Numbered from the stretch's first letter, positions 53,812 to 63,873 are shown. The stretch: 64,000 nt of DNA from Nocardioides ungokensis (GCF_013466985.1 NZ_CP059164.1:1497001-1561000); one strand, 5' to 3'. The notes: generated by a model not told the origin, from the letters alone. Program-made: numbers and translations.

Positions 53812-56603
53812 GCGCGGCCGCCTGCGGTCACGCGGTGGCCGCGTCGGGCACGACGTCGGCGGGGGACCGCCTCGTGCGCACTGCTCGACCGGCGGCGGGC
53901 CAGCTCCTTCCCGAGCTCCCACCCGGCGAACAGCACCAGCGCGGGCAGGGCTCCGAGGAGCCACTGCCGGCTGGTGAGGTCCGCGGTGCCGAGCAGCGAC
54001 GTCAGCAGACCGCCACGTGCGATCAGGATCGCCAGGGCGACCTCGACCAGGGCCGTGATGTTGAGCGCCCTGTTGTCGAAGGTCTCCACGGCCAGGATCG
54101 TCGCCTTCTCGTCGCGGCTCTCGAAGGCCGCGACCACGAGCATGAGTGAGAACGCCACGAGGCCCATGGTGCTGGCGGTGTCGATGTTGTCGTACCTGCT
54201 CTTCGCCGCCACGACCACCAGGTCGATGGCCAGTGACATGAACACTCCGGCGAGCCCCACGGTCGTCATGACGGCCGGGCTCATGATGGAGGCCTCGCGG
54301 GGCCGCGGCCGGCGCTTCATGAGCCCCGGGGTCTCCGCGTCCAGGCCCAGCGCGATGCCGACCGGCGCGGTGATCAGGAAGTTGATCCACAGGATCTGGA
54401 CGGCGGAGAACGGCTGCCCGTCGGCGATGTCGAAGAGGCTCGCCACCAGGAACGTCACCACGTAGGTCACCAGCGCGACGAGCATGAAGCGGATGTACTT
54501 CAGCATGTTGTCGTAGAGCTTGCGGCCCTCCGAGACGGCTCGCACGATCGTGGCGAAGTTGTCGTCGGTGAGGATCATCCGACCGGCGTTCTTCGCGACC
54601 TGGGTCCCCGTGCCCATCGCGATGCCGATGTCGGCCGCCTTGATCGCGGGGGCGTCGTTGACCCCGTCGCCGGTCATGGCGACGACCTCGTCCCGCTTGC
54701 GGAGGGTCTCGACCATCAGCACCTTGTGCTCGGGGGCGACGCGTCCGACCACGCCGATGTCGTCGATGCGGGCCAGCCGCTCGTCCTCGGACATCGCCGC
54801 CAGGTCGGTGCCGAGGACGGCCTCGCCGGGGATGCCGAGCTGCCTGGCGACCGCCGCGCCGGTGACCACGTCGTCGCCGGTCACCATGCGCACCCGGATG
54901 TTGGCCTCCTGGGCGGACCGGACCGCGTCCAGGGACTCGGGCCGGGGAGGGTCGATCATCCCGACCAGCGCGGTCAGCCGGAGGCCCTGGACCATGGAGA
55001 GCAGGTCACCTTCGGGATCGAAGCCCTCGGGGTCGATGTCCTTCGTGGCCGCGGCCATGATCCGCAGGCCGTTGCTGCCCAGCCGCGCCATCTCCTGGTC
55101 CGCGCGGCGGTTCTCCTGCTCACCCCAGGGCACGGTCTCGCCCTGGGCCAGGGCGCTGGTGGACCGCCCGATCACCGCGGGCGCGGCACCCTTGACGAAG
55201 ACCCGGACGACGGGCTTCCCGGACTCGTCCCTGGCCTCGCAGAAGGCAGCCATGAGCTTGTACGTGGGGTCGAACGGCAGGGTGGCGAGCCGGGGGTGGG
55301 CTTCCTGGGTGCCCTCCACGTCCAGCTTCACCTTGTGCCCCAGGACCAGCAGGGCACCCTCGGTGGGGTCTCCCACGACCTTGCCCTCGACCAGCTTCGC
55401 GTCGTTGGTGATCAGGAACGGCAGGATCGCCGGTTCGATGGTGTTCGTGTTGCCGGCGACGTGCTGGACCTCGCCGTCGAGGCCGTAGCCCGTCCCGGTG
55501 ACCTTGTAGCGGTCCGTCGGGTCGATCACCTCGACGACCGTCACCTGGTTCATGGTCAGGGTGCCGGTCTTGTCCGAGTTGATGGCCGAGGTCGAGCCCA
55601 GGGTCTCCACCGAGTCGAGGCTCTTCACGACCGCGCCGTGCGCCGCGAGCTCCCGGGACCCGCTGGAGAGGATGACCTGGAGGACGGTCGGCATGGCCAT
55701 GGGCACGGCTGCCAGCGCGAGCGCGATCGCCGTCGTGAAGATCGTCTGCGTCGAGTCGCCGCGGGCGATCCCGAGGGCGAACATGATCGCGATCGTCAGC
55801 CCGGCCGCCGCCGCGATCCACAACGTCAACGTGTCGAGCTGCCTGGTGAGTGGTGTCTTGAGGTTGGGCGCGGACTTCAGCATCCCGGAGATGTTGCCCA
55901 CCGCAGTGCCGGCGCCGGTCCCGGTCACGATCATCACGCCGCTGCCGTGCGTCACCGGGGTGTTCATGAACGCCATGTTCGACTGGTCGCCGAGCACGGG
56001 GTCGGGCTCCGTGATCACCTCGGTGCTCTTCGAGGCGGGGACGCTCTCGCCGGTCAGCGCGGACTCGTCGATCTGCAACGAGGTGGCCTCGACCAGCCGT
56101 CCGTCGGCGCACACGTCGTCACCCGCCGTGAGCAGGACGACGTCGCCCGCCACCACCTGGTCGGCATCGACCTGGACCTCGGTGCCGTCGCGGCGGACCC
56201 GTGCGGAGGTCTTCAGCATCGACTGCAGGGCGTTCATGGCGCTCTCCGCCTTGCCCTGCTGGCGCAGGCCTCCCAGCGCGTTGAGCGCGGTGATCAGGAG
56301 TACGGCGAGGCCCGTCGCGAACTGGCCGATCAGGAGCGAGGCGACCGCAGCCCCGACCAGGATGATCTGCATGTAGGACCGGTACTGGGCCAGGAACAGC
56401 CGCCACCCCGGCGGCGGCTCCTCGGCGGGAAGCGCGTTCGGACCATCCGTCCTCAGCACCTCCGCGGCCCTGGCTGCCGAGAGGCCACCGGCCGGATCGA
56501 CGTCCAGCCTCCGCGCGACCTCGTCCGGCGCGAGCGCATACCACTTCGCGGTCGCGCCGGCCGGTGCCTCACCCGTGCCTGACGTCACGGCCTCGTCCGT
56601 CAT
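53715..56603 (-). CDS. P-type cation-transporting ATPase
   Basis: 962 residues from the ATG at 56603 (GAGGAGTGGCG). Actuator motif LTGESVP (about 182), phosphorylation site SDKTGTLTMNQ (Asp about 344), nucleotide-binding VKGAAPAVIGR and hinge MTGDGVNDAPAI (about 644), ten membrane helices including the TVLQVILSSGSREL and FMLVALVTYVVTFL region. It belongs to the Ca2+/H+/Na+ group (P2/P3-like), not to the heavy-metal group, since there are no Cys-Pro-Cys or metal-binding domains. The last 40 residues are Arg-rich and run antisense into the neighbouring gene; another frame ends at 53828 with DVVPDAATA, so an indel near 53880 is likely and the real end is probably there. Confidence 0.9.
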   Translation of the reverse strand: MTDEAVTSGTGEAPAGATAKWYALAPDEVARRLDVDPAGGLSAARAAEVLRTDGPNALPAEEPPPGWRLFLAQYRSYMQIILVGAAVASLLIGQFATGLAVLLITALNALGGLRQQGKAESAMNALQSMLKTSARVRRDGTEVQVDADQVVAGDVVLLTAGDDVCADGRLVEATSLQIDESALTGESVPASKSTEVITEPDPVLGDQSNMAFMNTPVTHGSGVMIVTGTGAGTAVGNISGMLKSAPNLKTPLTRQLDTLTLWIAAAAGLTIAIMFALGIARGDSTQTIFTTAIALALAAVPMAMPTVLQVILSSGSRELAAHGAVVKSLDSVETLGSTSAINSDKTGTLTMNQVTVVEVIDPTDRYKVTGTGYGLDGEVQHVAGNTNTIEPAILPFLITNDAKLVEGKVVGDPTEGALLVLGHKVKLDVEGTQEAHPRLATLPFDPTYKLMAAFCEARDESGKPVVRVFVKGAAPAVIGRSTSALAQGETVPWGEQENRRADQEMARLGSNGLRIMAAATKDIDPEGFDPEGDLLSMVQGLRLTALVGMIDPPRPESLDAVRSAQEANIRVRMVTGDDVVTGAAVARQLGIPGEAVLGTDLAAMSEDERLARIDDIGVVGRVAPEHKVLMVETLRKRDEVVAMTGDGVNDAPAIKAADIGIAMGTGTQVAKNAGRMILTDDNFATIVRAVSEGRKLYDNMLKYIRFMLVALVTYVVTFLVASLFDIADGQPFSAVQILWINFLITAPVGIALGLDAETPGLMKRRPRPREASIMSPAVMTTVGLAGVFMSLAIDLVVVAAKSRYDNIDTASTMGLVAFSLMLVVAAFESRDEKATILAVETFDNRALNITALVEVALAILIARGGLLTSLLGTADLTSRQWLLGALPALVLFAGWELGKELARRRSSSAHEAVPRRRRARRGHRVTAGGRAQAFGSRSSPPWMVIAQITMMSTAIITADRTG

Positions 56604-56646
56604 CGCCACTCCTCTCGGTGAGTCGTTCGTGTCCGCGTACGTCGCC

Positions 56647-57510
56647 CTAGAAGGCGGTCGGGACGTGGCGCAGCGGAAGGTCTGGTTCGTGGTACCCGCG
56701 CGGGCTGGGCTTCTTCGGCATCGACACGTCCCGGGGCGGGAGCGGTTCGTACGGGACCTGGCTGAGCAGGTGGGAGATGATGTTGAGCCGGCCCCGTCGC
56801 TTGTCGTCGTTGTCAACGACGAACCACGGCGCCCATCCGGTGTCGGTGGCGGCCAGCATCGTGTCTCGCGCCCGGCAGTAGTCGTAGTGCCGGCTGTAGG
56901 ACTTCAGGTCCGTGGGGGAGAGCTTCCAGATCTTGCGGGGGTCCTCGATCCGGCTCTCGAGCCGCCGGGTCTGCTCGGCGACGCTGACGTTGAGCCAGTA
57001 CTTGATCAGGATGATCCCGTTGTCGACCATCGCCTTCTCGACCCCGGGCACCTGCTCGAGGAACTTCTCGGTCTGCTCCGGCGTGCAGTAGCCCATGACC
57101 GGCTCGACGCCGGCGCGGTTGTACCAGCTGCGGTCGAAGATGGCGACCTCGCCGGCCGCGGGGAAGTGGGCGATGTAGCGCTGGATGTACATCTGGGACT
57201 TCTCGCGCTCGGTCGGTGTTGGCAGGGCGATGTGCTTGAACACCCGGGGACTCGTGCGTTCGGTGATCCTTCGGATCGTGCCGCCCTTGCCCGCCGAGTC
57301 CATCCCCTCGAAGACGAGGCAGAGCTTGGCGCCGGAGGACTTGACCCACTCCTGCATCGCCACCAGCTCACCCTGCAGGCGACGCATCTCCTTCTCGTAC
57401 GGCTTCCTCTTCAGCTTCGGTCGGGAGGCGTCGCCGGCGGCTGCGGGAGACGAGGAGTCCGACCGCGTCGACCCGCGCGACCTCCCGGACTTCCTGGTCT
57501 TCTTGCCCAT
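56647..57510 (-). CDS. ppk2: polyphosphate kinase 2
   Basis: 287 residues. A basic, disordered 35-residue start precedes the PPK2 core: MRRLQGELVAMQEWVKSSGA, Walker A FEGMDSAGKGGTIRRI (about 69-77), Walker B region VAIFDRSWYNRAGVEPVMGY, lid IEDPRKIWKLSPTDLKS and the closing APWFVVDNDDKRRGRLNIIS. It phosphorylates nucleotides using polyphosphate, or makes polyphosphate. The gene starts 44 bases from the end of the cation ATPase gene upstream on the same strand, so the two may share a transcript. Confidence 0.95.
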   Translation of the reverse strand: MGKKTRKSGRSRGSTRSDSSSPAAAGDASRPKLKRKPYEKEMRRLQGELVAMQEWVKSSGAKLCLVFEGMDSAGKGGTIRRITERTSPRVFKHIALPTPTEREKSQMYIQRYIAHFPAAGEVAIFDRSWYNRAGVEPVMGYCTPEQTEKFLEQVPGVEKAMVDNGIILIKYWLNVSVAEQTRRLESRIEDPRKIWKLSPTDLKSYSRHYDYCRARDTMLAATDTGWAPWFVVDNDDKRRGRLNIISHLLSQVPYEPLPPRDVSMPKKPSPRGYHEPDLPLRHVPTAF

Positions 57511-57627
57511 GGCCCCGTCCCTCCCCGTCCCTCCCCGGACGTCGCCGCACCACGCCCATCGTCGGTCAGCGTCAGACTAGGTCTCCGGTCCGTCGCGCAA
57601 CTCATCCCTCAGGGATGGCGACTCGGG

Positions 57628-58227
57628 TCAGCTCGGCTGGCGCGGCCGCGCGGTGGAGCGGGCCCGGATGTGCATCCGCTCGCCCTCTCGACCGAAGATC
57701 GACAGGAACTCCACCGGCCGCTCGTCAGCGCCTCCGAACCAGTGCGGCAGCCGGGTGTCGAACTCGGCCACCTCGCCCGGCTCGAGCACGACGTCGTGCT
57801 CGCCGAGGACCATCCGGAGCCGGCCGTCGAGCACGTAGAGCCACTCGTAGCCCTCGTGCGTCTGCGGATCCGGCTCTCGTCGCTGCCTGCCCGACGGGAT
57901 GGTCAGCTTGTAGGCCTGCAGTCCGCCCGCCCGTCGGCTCAGCGGGACCATCGTCATTCCGCCGCGGGTGACCGGGCGCTGCCGCACCCTCGGGTCGCTG
58001 GGGGCGGCCACCTCCACGAGGTCGTCGAGGGCGATCCCGTGAGCGCGTGCGATCGGCAGCAGCAGCTCGAGGGTCGGCTTGCGCCCGCCGGACTCCAGCC
58101 GCGAGAGCGTGCTCACCGAGATGCCCGTGCTCGACGCCAGGTCGGCGAGGGTCATCTCCTTCTCCAGGCGCAGGGCCCGCAGGCGGGGACCCACGGCGCC
58201 CAGGACGCTGTCCACGGTCGGCTCCAT
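57628..58227 (-). CDS. XRE-family regulator with cupin sensor domain
   Basis: 199 residues from the ATG at 58227. The helix-turn-helix covers about 8-65 (LRALRLEKEMTLADLASSTG, then ISVSTLSRLESGGRKP). The C-terminal cupin (about 100-185) has THEGYEWLYVLDGRLRMVLG and LEPGEVAEFDTRLPHWFGG. Such proteins act as repressors or activators that sense small molecules in the cupin. It is divergent from the oxidoreductase/methyltransferase pair at 58319 and probably controls it across the 91-base gap. Confidence 0.92.
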   Translation of the reverse strand: MEPTVDSVLGAVGPRLRALRLEKEMTLADLASSTGISVSTLSRLESGGRKPTLELLLPIARAHGIALDDLVEVAAPSDPRVRQRPVTRGGMTMVPLSRRAGGLQAYKLTIPSGRQRREPDPQTHEGYEWLYVLDGRLRMVLGEHDVVLEPGEVAEFDTRLPHWFGGADERPVEFLSIFGREGERMHIRARSTARPRQPS

Positions 58228-58318
58228 GGGGAGAGTTTGCCATATCGGCAACAAGGCTTGTCGTCCTGCGCATCGCTCGCGCAGAGTGGGGCGCGACGGA
58301 ACGATCGAGGGAGAGCGC

Positions 58319-59245
58319 ATGGACTACGACTACGACGTGGTGATCATCGGGGGTGGCGCCGCGGGGCTGAGCGGGGCGGTCGCGCTGCTGCGGTCCCGAC
58401 GGCGGGTGCTCGTCGTGGACGCCGGCTCGCCGCGCAACGCACCCGCGGACGGCGTCCACAACCTGCTGACCCGCGACGGGCTGCCGCCGCTGGAGCTGGT
58501 CGAGCTGGGACGTGACGAGGTGCGCGGCTACGGCGGCGAGGTGCGGGAGGGGCGTGCGACCTCGGCGGCACCGCTGGGCGAGGGCTTCGAGGTGCGCCTC
58601 GACGGCGGTGCGCTGGTCACCGCCCGCCGGCTGCTGGTCGCCTCGGGGCTCGTCGACGAGCTGCCACGGCTGGAGGGGTTGCGTGAGCGCTGGGGACACC
58701 AGGTCCTGCACTGCCCCTACTGCCACGGCTGGGAGGTCCGCGACCAGCGGGTCGGTGTGCTCGCGACCGGGCCGACTGTCGTCCACCAGGCACTGCTGTT
58801 CTCGCAGCTGAGCGACGACGTCGTCGTGCTGGCGCACTCCGCGCCGCCGGGCGAGGAGGACCGCCGCCGGCTGGCCGCCGCGGGGGTGCGGATCCAGGAG
58901 GGCGAGGTCGTCGCCCTGGAGGGTCCGGCCGAGGGGCTGGAGGCCGCCCGGCTGGCTGACGGCACCCGGGTCCCGCTCGACGCCTTGGTGGTTGCACCGC
59001 GCATGCTGGCCCGCTCGGCGGTGCTGGACTCGCTGGGCCTGTCAGCGGAGGAGCATCCGTCCGGGATGGGGGAGCAGTACCCGAGCGGCCAGATGGGCCG
59101 CACCGACGTGCCGGGCGTGTGGATCGCGGGCAACGTGGCCGACCTGTCCGCGCAGGTCGTGGGCGCCGCCGCGGCGGGCACGATGGCGGGCGCCGCCATC
59201 AACCTGGACCTCATCGAGGCCGACCTCGCCGAGCGGGTCTCATGA
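58319..59245 (+). CDS. FAD-dependent oxidoreductase, thioredoxin-reductase-like
   Basis: 308 residues. The FAD-binding Rossmann motif is DVVIIGGGAAGLSGAVALLR at the start; the redox pair is VLHCPYCHGWEVRD (Cys-x-x-Cys, about 138), as in thioredoxin reductases but with Pro-Tyr between the Cys. A second Rossmann segment binds NAD(P)H (VGVLATGPTVVHQALL, lacking the usual Gly-x-Gly-x-x-Gly). FAD is closed by VPGVWIAGNVADLSAQVVGA. Without a thioredoxin gene nearby it may act on a low-molecular-weight thiol or another substrate. The next gene overlaps it by four bases. Confidence 0.9.
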   Translation: MDYDYDVVIIGGGAAGLSGAVALLRSRRRVLVVDAGSPRNAPADGVHNLLTRDGLPPLELVELGRDEVRGYGGEVREGRATSAAPLGEGFEVRLDGGALVTARRLLVASGLVDELPRLEGLRERWGHQVLHCPYCHGWEVRDQRVGVLATGPTVVHQALLFSQLSDDVVVLAHSAPPGEEDRRRLAAAGVRIQEGEVVALEGPAEGLEAARLADGTRVPLDALVVAPRMLARSAVLDSLGLSAEEHPSGMGEQYPSGQMGRTDVPGVWIAGNVADLSAQVVGAAAAGTMAGAAINLDLIEADLAERVS

Positions 59246-59925
59246 GCGGGGCGCACGAGCACCACCACGCAGGCGGGGACGCGTCCGACCCGGCCGCGAC
59301 GCCACTGTGGGACGCGGCGTACTGGGACGAGCGGTACGGCGCGTCCGAGGCGCTGTGGAGCGGGCACGTCAACGCGATCGTCCGCGACGAGACCGGGCAG
59401 CTGTCTCCCGGCCGGGCGCTCGACGTCGGCTGCGGCGAGGGCGGCGACGCGCTGTGGCTGGCCGGCCACGGTTGGGAGGTCGTCGGTGCGGACGTCTCGC
59501 GGGTAGCGCTCGACCGTGCGGCGTCGCGGGCCCGCGAGACCGGCCTGGACGGGCGGACCACCTGGGAGCAGCGCGACCTGCTGGCCTGGACCCCGCCGGC
59601 GGGTGCCTACGACCTGGTGTGCGCCGCGTTCATGCACCTCCCGACGACCGAACGGCGAGAGGTGTACGCCGGTCTCGCCGCGGCTGTCGCGCCGGGCGGG
59701 ACGTTCCTCGTCGCCGCGCACCACCCGAGCGACCGCGACGTGGTGCCCCGCCCGCCCCAGCCGGACCTGTTCTTCACCGCCGAGGAGCTGGTCGCCGACC
59801 TCCGCGACGGGCCGGGGTCGTGGGAGGTCGTCATCGCCGAGGCGAGGCCGCGCACCGCTCGGCACCCCGATGGCCACCAGGTCACCGTGCACGACACCGT
59901 GCTGCGCGCCCGCCGGACCTCCTGA
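59242..59925 (+). CDS. SAM-dependent methyltransferase
   Basis: 227 residues. A His-rich start (MSGAHEHHHAGGD) precedes WDAAYWDERYG, then motif I ALDVGCGEGGDALWLAGHG, motif II VVGADVSRVALDRA and the post-I region GAYDLVCAAFMHLP. This matches the thiopurine/tellurite-resistance (TehB-like) methyltransferase group that detoxifies small thiols or metalloids. Translational coupling to a thioredoxin-reductase-like enzyme fits a thiol- or metalloid-detoxifying pair under the divergent XRE-cupin regulator. Confidence 0.88.
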   Translation: MSGAHEHHHAGGDASDPAATPLWDAAYWDERYGASEALWSGHVNAIVRDETGQLSPGRALDVGCGEGGDALWLAGHGWEVVGADVSRVALDRAASRARETGLDGRTTWEQRDLLAWTPPAGAYDLVCAAFMHLPTTERREVYAGLAAAVAPGGTFLVAAHHPSDRDVVPRPPQPDLFFTAEELVADLRDGPGSWEVVIAEARPRTARHPDGHQVTVHDTVLRARRTS

Positions 59926-59996
59926 GACGGGGGCCGGACCGACGCAACCTTCCGCGGCTCGCCGGAGTCAGAGTGGGCAGAAGGGGGAGGTGTCCG

Positions 59997-60521
59997 ATGA
60001 TGCACACCGTGACGAGCAGCGCGACGGCGCCGACGTTCGAGGAGTACGCCGCCGCGACCTGGCCGTCGCTCTACCGCTACGCCTACCTGCTGGCCGGCAA
60101 CCACGCCGACGCCGAGGACGTCGCCCAGCAGACCCTGATGAAGGCGTACGCGTCGTGGGCTCGCGTGCAGGCCTCGGACTCGCCGACGGCGTACGTCCGC
60201 CGGATGCTCACCAACACCTACCTGTCACACCGACGACCGCAGGGGCGACGGCTCGAGCTGCTCACGGACGCCCCGCCCGAGCCGGTGCACGCGTCGGTCG
60301 GGGGGCCCGAGGAACGCATGGCGCTGTGGCCGCACGTGAAGTCGCTGCCGCCGCGCCAGCGTGCGGTGATCGTGCTGCGCTACTACGAGGACCTGAGCGA
60401 GCAGGAGATCGCCGACGCGCTCGGCTGCTCACGGGGGAACGTGAAATCCACTGCACACCGCGCCCTGAAGGCGCTGCGAGCCGCGATGGGCTCGGACGAC
60501 ACGGACGGGAGGGAGGACTGA
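59997..60521 (+). CDS. RNA polymerase sigma factor, SigE (ECF) family
   Basis: 174 residues from the ATG at 59997 (GGGGGAGG upstream; two ATGs follow one another). Region 2 LYRYAYLLAGNHADAEDVAQ and QASDSPTAYVRRMLTNTYLS, region 4 DLSEQEIADALGCSRGNVKS. It is the same subfamily as the sigma factor at 1698. The partner membrane protein starts one base after the stop. Confidence 0.92.
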   Translation: MMHTVTSSATAPTFEEYAAATWPSLYRYAYLLAGNHADAEDVAQQTLMKAYASWARVQASDSPTAYVRRMLTNTYLSHRRPQGRRLELLTDAPPEPVHASVGGPEERMALWPHVKSLPPRQRAVIVLRYYEDLSEQEIADALGCSRGNVKSTAHRALKALRAAMGSDDTDGRED

Positions 60522-60522
60522 C

Positions 60523-61676
60523 ATGTTCACCGATGTCGAAGAGACCCTGAGCCGGGAGCTGCGCGAGGTGGCCGACGGCCTGCCGATCCCACCCCTGCCG
60601 CGCTGCCGGAGCAGGCGCCCCGGCCGTCACGGCACTGGCAGCCGCTGCTGGTCGCCGCCGCGGTCGTGCTCGTCCTCGCCGGCGCATTCGTCGCCGTGGC
60701 AGGCACGCGGGGTGGTCACGATCCGCAGCCCGCACCGCCGGCGCCGAGCCGGACGGACTCGGGCCGGACGGACTCGGACCGGCCGATCCCGACCAGCGCG
60801 CCGACCGTGCCCTACGTGCTGGACCAGAAGCTGTACGTCGACGGCACGCAGGTGCCAGGCACCTGGTGGTCGGTGCAGTCCGGTGGCGCGGGGTGGCTCG
60901 CGCTCCGCACCGACAACACCTGGTGGTGGGGGCGAGGAGCCGAGCCGACGGCGATCGAGGCGCAGCTGGACGTGCCCCCGGTCCTCTCGCCCGACGGGAA
61001 GTACGTCGGTGAGGTGGTCGACGACAACGGGCAGGGCACGTTGAGCGGCTTCGGCACCGGGGCCGGCGGGGAGGGGCTCGGCGGCGTACCGATCGACCTC
61101 GGCGACCAGCAGGACGGCAGCACCGTCCGGGTCCGGGGCGTCACCGACGACGGTCGGGTGATCGCCCAGGGCACGAAGACCGCCGTGCTGTGGCTGCCGC
61201 TCGTCGACAACAGCACCGTGGACCTGACCCGGACCGCACCGGGGCTCCAGGTCCTGGGCAACACCCCGGCCGGGTTCATCGTGAACGACGGGGCGGACGG
61301 CGCGGTCGACGCCACGGTCGGAGCTCCCTACCTCGCGACGATCTCCGACGCCGGCGCGGTCACCCGGGTCGGCCCGGTCCCGAACCACGACGACCTCAGC
61401 GTCAGCCCCGGCGGGACCTGGCTTGTCTGGACGCCGGCCGGGACCACCGGCGGCGAGGTCACCGCGATCCCCACGCTCGAGACACAGGCCGTGGACGGCA
61501 CCCAGCAGGCGACCCTGGCCGCGCCGGACGGCTGGGGGTTCCAGGTCCGCGCGTGGGCGTGGGAGGACGACGACCACCTGGTCTCCCCGGTGGTGCGTGA
61601 CGGCGGCGACGGCGCCGAGCGGATGGCCCGGTGCAGCGTCCGGTCGAACCGCTGCGTGCTCGTGGACAGCCACTGA
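60523..61676 (+). CDS. membrane protein partner of the sigma factor (one frameshift)
   Basis: About 385 residues. The first 25 residues (MFTDVEETLSRELREVADGL) are soluble; one G is missing near 60602, and restoring it gives LPEQAPRPSRHW and the membrane helix LLVAAAVVLVLAGAFVAVAG. The extracytoplasmic part is a propeller-like domain with repeated strands (SVQSGGAGWLALRTDNTWWW, VSPGGTWLVWTPAGTTGGEV). The arrangement copies the sigma/PASTA pair at 478-2207: a short N-terminal segment, one helix, a large outer domain, and no zinc finger. It probably restrains the sigma factor in response to an external signal. Confidence 0.75.
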
Positions 61677-61732
61677 ACCGGTCCTGTCACTAGGCTCGAG
61701 CCGAACGGTCGTCACAAGCCGCAGGAGGCGTC

Positions 61733-63112
61733 ATGTCGCAGGTGCCGCAGCACAAGTTCCAGCTCGACGAGAGCCAGATGCCCACCCGCTGGTACAACGT
61801 GCTGCACGACCTGCCGACGCCCCCGCCGCCGGTGCTGCATCCGGGGACCGGGCAGCCGGTCGGGCCCGAGGACCTCGCGCCGCTCTTCCCGATGGACCTG
61901 ATCCTGCAGGAGGTGTCGACCGAGCAGTACGTCGACATCCCCGACGAGGTGCTCGACGTCTACCGGTTGTGGCGGCCGAGCCCGCTCTACCGGGCGCACC
62001 GGCTGGAGAAGGCGCTCGGGACTCCGGCGCGGATCTACTACAAGTACGAAGGGGTCTCGCCCGCCGGCTCGCACAAGCCGAACACGGCGGTGCCCCAGGC
62101 GTTCTACAACGCCAGGGCCGGGGTCGAGCGGCTCACCACCGAGACCGGGGCCGGCCAGTGGGGGACGGCCCTGGCGTTCGCGTGCGCCCAGTACGGCCTG
62201 GGCTGCGAGGTCTGGCAGGTGCGGGCGTCGTACGACCAGAAGCCGTACCGGCGGATGATGATCGAGACGTTCGGCGGCACCGTGCACCCCAGCCCGTCGG
62301 AGCTCACCGCGGCCGGTCGCGCGATCCTCGCCGAGCACCCGGACTCGACCGGCTCGCTCGGCATCGCGATCAGCGAGGCGGTCGAGGTGGCCGCCCAGGA
62401 CCCGACCACCAACTACGCGCTGGGCAGCGTGCTCAACCACGTGCTGATGCACCAGACGATCATCGGCGAGGAGGCGCTGCTCCAGCTCGCGCAGGCGGGG
62501 GAGACCCCCGACCTCCTCGTCGGCTGCACCGGCGGCGGGTCGAACTTCGGCGGCCTGATGTTCCCGTTCCTGCGGGAGAAGTGGGCCGGCCGGATGAACC
62601 CGACCGTGCGGGCCGTGGAGCCGGCCGCGTGCCCCTCGCTGACCCAGGGCACCTACGCCTACGACTTCGGCGACACCGCGGGCATGACGCCGTTGATGAA
62701 GATGCACACCCTGGGCCACGACTTCGTGCCGGACCCGATCCACGCCGGGGGCCTGCGCTACCACGGGATGAGCCCGCTGATCAGCCACCTGTACGAGACG
62801 CGCGAGATCGAGGCGGTCGCCAAGCCGCAGACCGAGTGCTTCTCTGCCGGCGTGCTCTTCGCGCGCACCGAGGGCATCGTGCCCGCCCCCGAGCCCACCC
62901 ACGCGCTCGCCGCCGCCGTCGAGGAGGCCCTGCGCTGCAAGGAGAGCGGCGAGGAGAAGGTGATCCTGACCGCGCTGTGCGGCCACGGCCACCTCGACCT
63001 GCCCGCCTACGACGCCTACCTGTCCGGCAGGGTCGTCGACCACGCGTGGGAGGACGCCGACATCCAGGCCGCGGTGGCCGAGGCGCTCGCCAAGCTGCCC
63101 ACGCTCGCCTGA
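61733..63112 (+). CDS. trpB2: tryptophan synthase beta-like protein, TrpB2 type
   Basis: 459 residues, the longer TrpB2 form. Opening [20 protein letters not shown] is diagnostic of this group; the PLP Lys is in [16 protein letters not shown] (about 114), the cofactor phosphate loop [15 protein letters not shown]. TrpB2 enzymes make tryptophan from indole and serine without needing TrpA, or act on phosphoserine-like substrates. It stands alone, outside a trp operon, as is common for this type. Confidence 0.95.
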   Translation: MSQVPQHKFQLDESQMPTRWYNVLHDLPTPPPPVLHPGTGQPVGPEDLAPLFPMDLILQEVSTEQYVDIPDEVLDVYRLWRPSPLYRAHRLEKALGTPARIYYKYEGVSPAGSHKPNTAVPQAFYNARAGVERLTTETGAGQWGTALAFACAQYGLGCEVWQVRASYDQKPYRRMMIETFGGTVHPSPSELTAAGRAILAEHPDSTGSLGIAISEAVEVAAQDPTTNYALGSVLNHVLMHQTIIGEEALLQLAQAGETPDLLVGCTGGGSNFGGLMFPFLREKWAGRMNPTVRAVEPAACPSLTQGTYAYDFGDTAGMTPLMKMHTLGHDFVPDPIHAGGLRYHGMSPLISHLYETREIEAVAKPQTECFSAGVLFARTEGIVPAPEPTHALAAAVEEALRCKESGEEKVILTALCGHGHLDLPAYDAYLSGRVVDHAWEDADIQAAVAEALAKLPTLA

Positions 63113-63146
63113 GGTCGACCGGCGAGCGCGTCGAGCGTCCTGACGG

Positions 63147-63768
63147 CTACGACGTGACCGGCGCGTCCAGGCGCGGGGGAGCAGCGGCGACCAGCCGTTC
63201 GAGCAGGTCGCGGTCGCCGGTCACCGTCACGGCGTCCAGCCGTTGCTCGACGAACATCGCGTAGAGGGCGGCGGGGTCTGCCTCGACCACGACGTCGGGG
63301 TCGTCGACCGGCGCGCGGCGTACCTCGCCGTCGACCAGTGAGGCGACCTCGTCACCGACGCGGAACTCGAAGCTGCCCGCAGGCGCCACCGCCGCCAGAG
63401 CGATGTCCAGGGCGTTGGCCACCCAGCCGTCGAAGAGGCCCGACCCGGGCGTGGGCGGGCCGAGGGAGCGGGCACCCCAGAGGGCGAGCTCGCGCACGAC
63501 GGTCGCAGCGCGCGCCGTAGTCGGTCAGCTCGTAGATCCGTGAAGCCGCGGGTGGGGGCAGCGTGCGACGGCTGACCACGCCATGTGTCTCGAGGTCCCG
63601 CAGCCGGGTGGCGAGGATGTTGGTCCCGATCCCGGGCAGGCCCTCCACGAGGTCGGTGTAGCGCCTAGGGCCGTGCATCAGCTCGCGCACCACGAGCAGC
63701 GACCAACGATCGCCGACCAGGTCCAGGGCGTGCGCCATCGGGCAGTACTGGTCATACCGCTTTGCCAT
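63147..63768 (-). CDS. HxlR-family transcriptional regulator with C-terminal extension (one frameshift)
   Basis: About 207 residues. The winged helix covers 1-95: MAKRYDQYCPMAHALDLVGD, RWSLLVVRELMHGPRRYTDL, then VSRRTLPPPAASRIYELTDY. Near 63510 one base is missing; repair leads into VRELALWGARSLGPPTPG and a SCP2-like C-terminal domain (FEFRVGDEVASLVDGEV, DPDVVVEADPAALYAMFV). This longer form is common among actinobacterial HxlR regulators. It is divergent from the MFS exporter and presumably controls it. Confidence 0.87.
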
Positions 63769-63873
63769 GCCAAAACCTTACCACAAAATGACTAATTGCA
63801 TGTCGATGCTTCCAAAATGAAAGCGAGAGTGCCTACCGTCGTTCATCTGACTACGAAATTGAAAGGAAAGACG
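63769..63873. promoter_or_regulatory. divergent promoter/operator region of HxlR and MFS genes
   Basis: A 105-base gap much richer in A and T than the rest of the window, including TTACCACAAAATGACTAATT and ATGCTTCCAAAATGAAAG. Two copies of an AAAATGA element (63784-63790 and 63814-63820) may be half-sites for the regulator. Both gene starts flank it, so both promoters must lie here. Confidence 0.5.
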
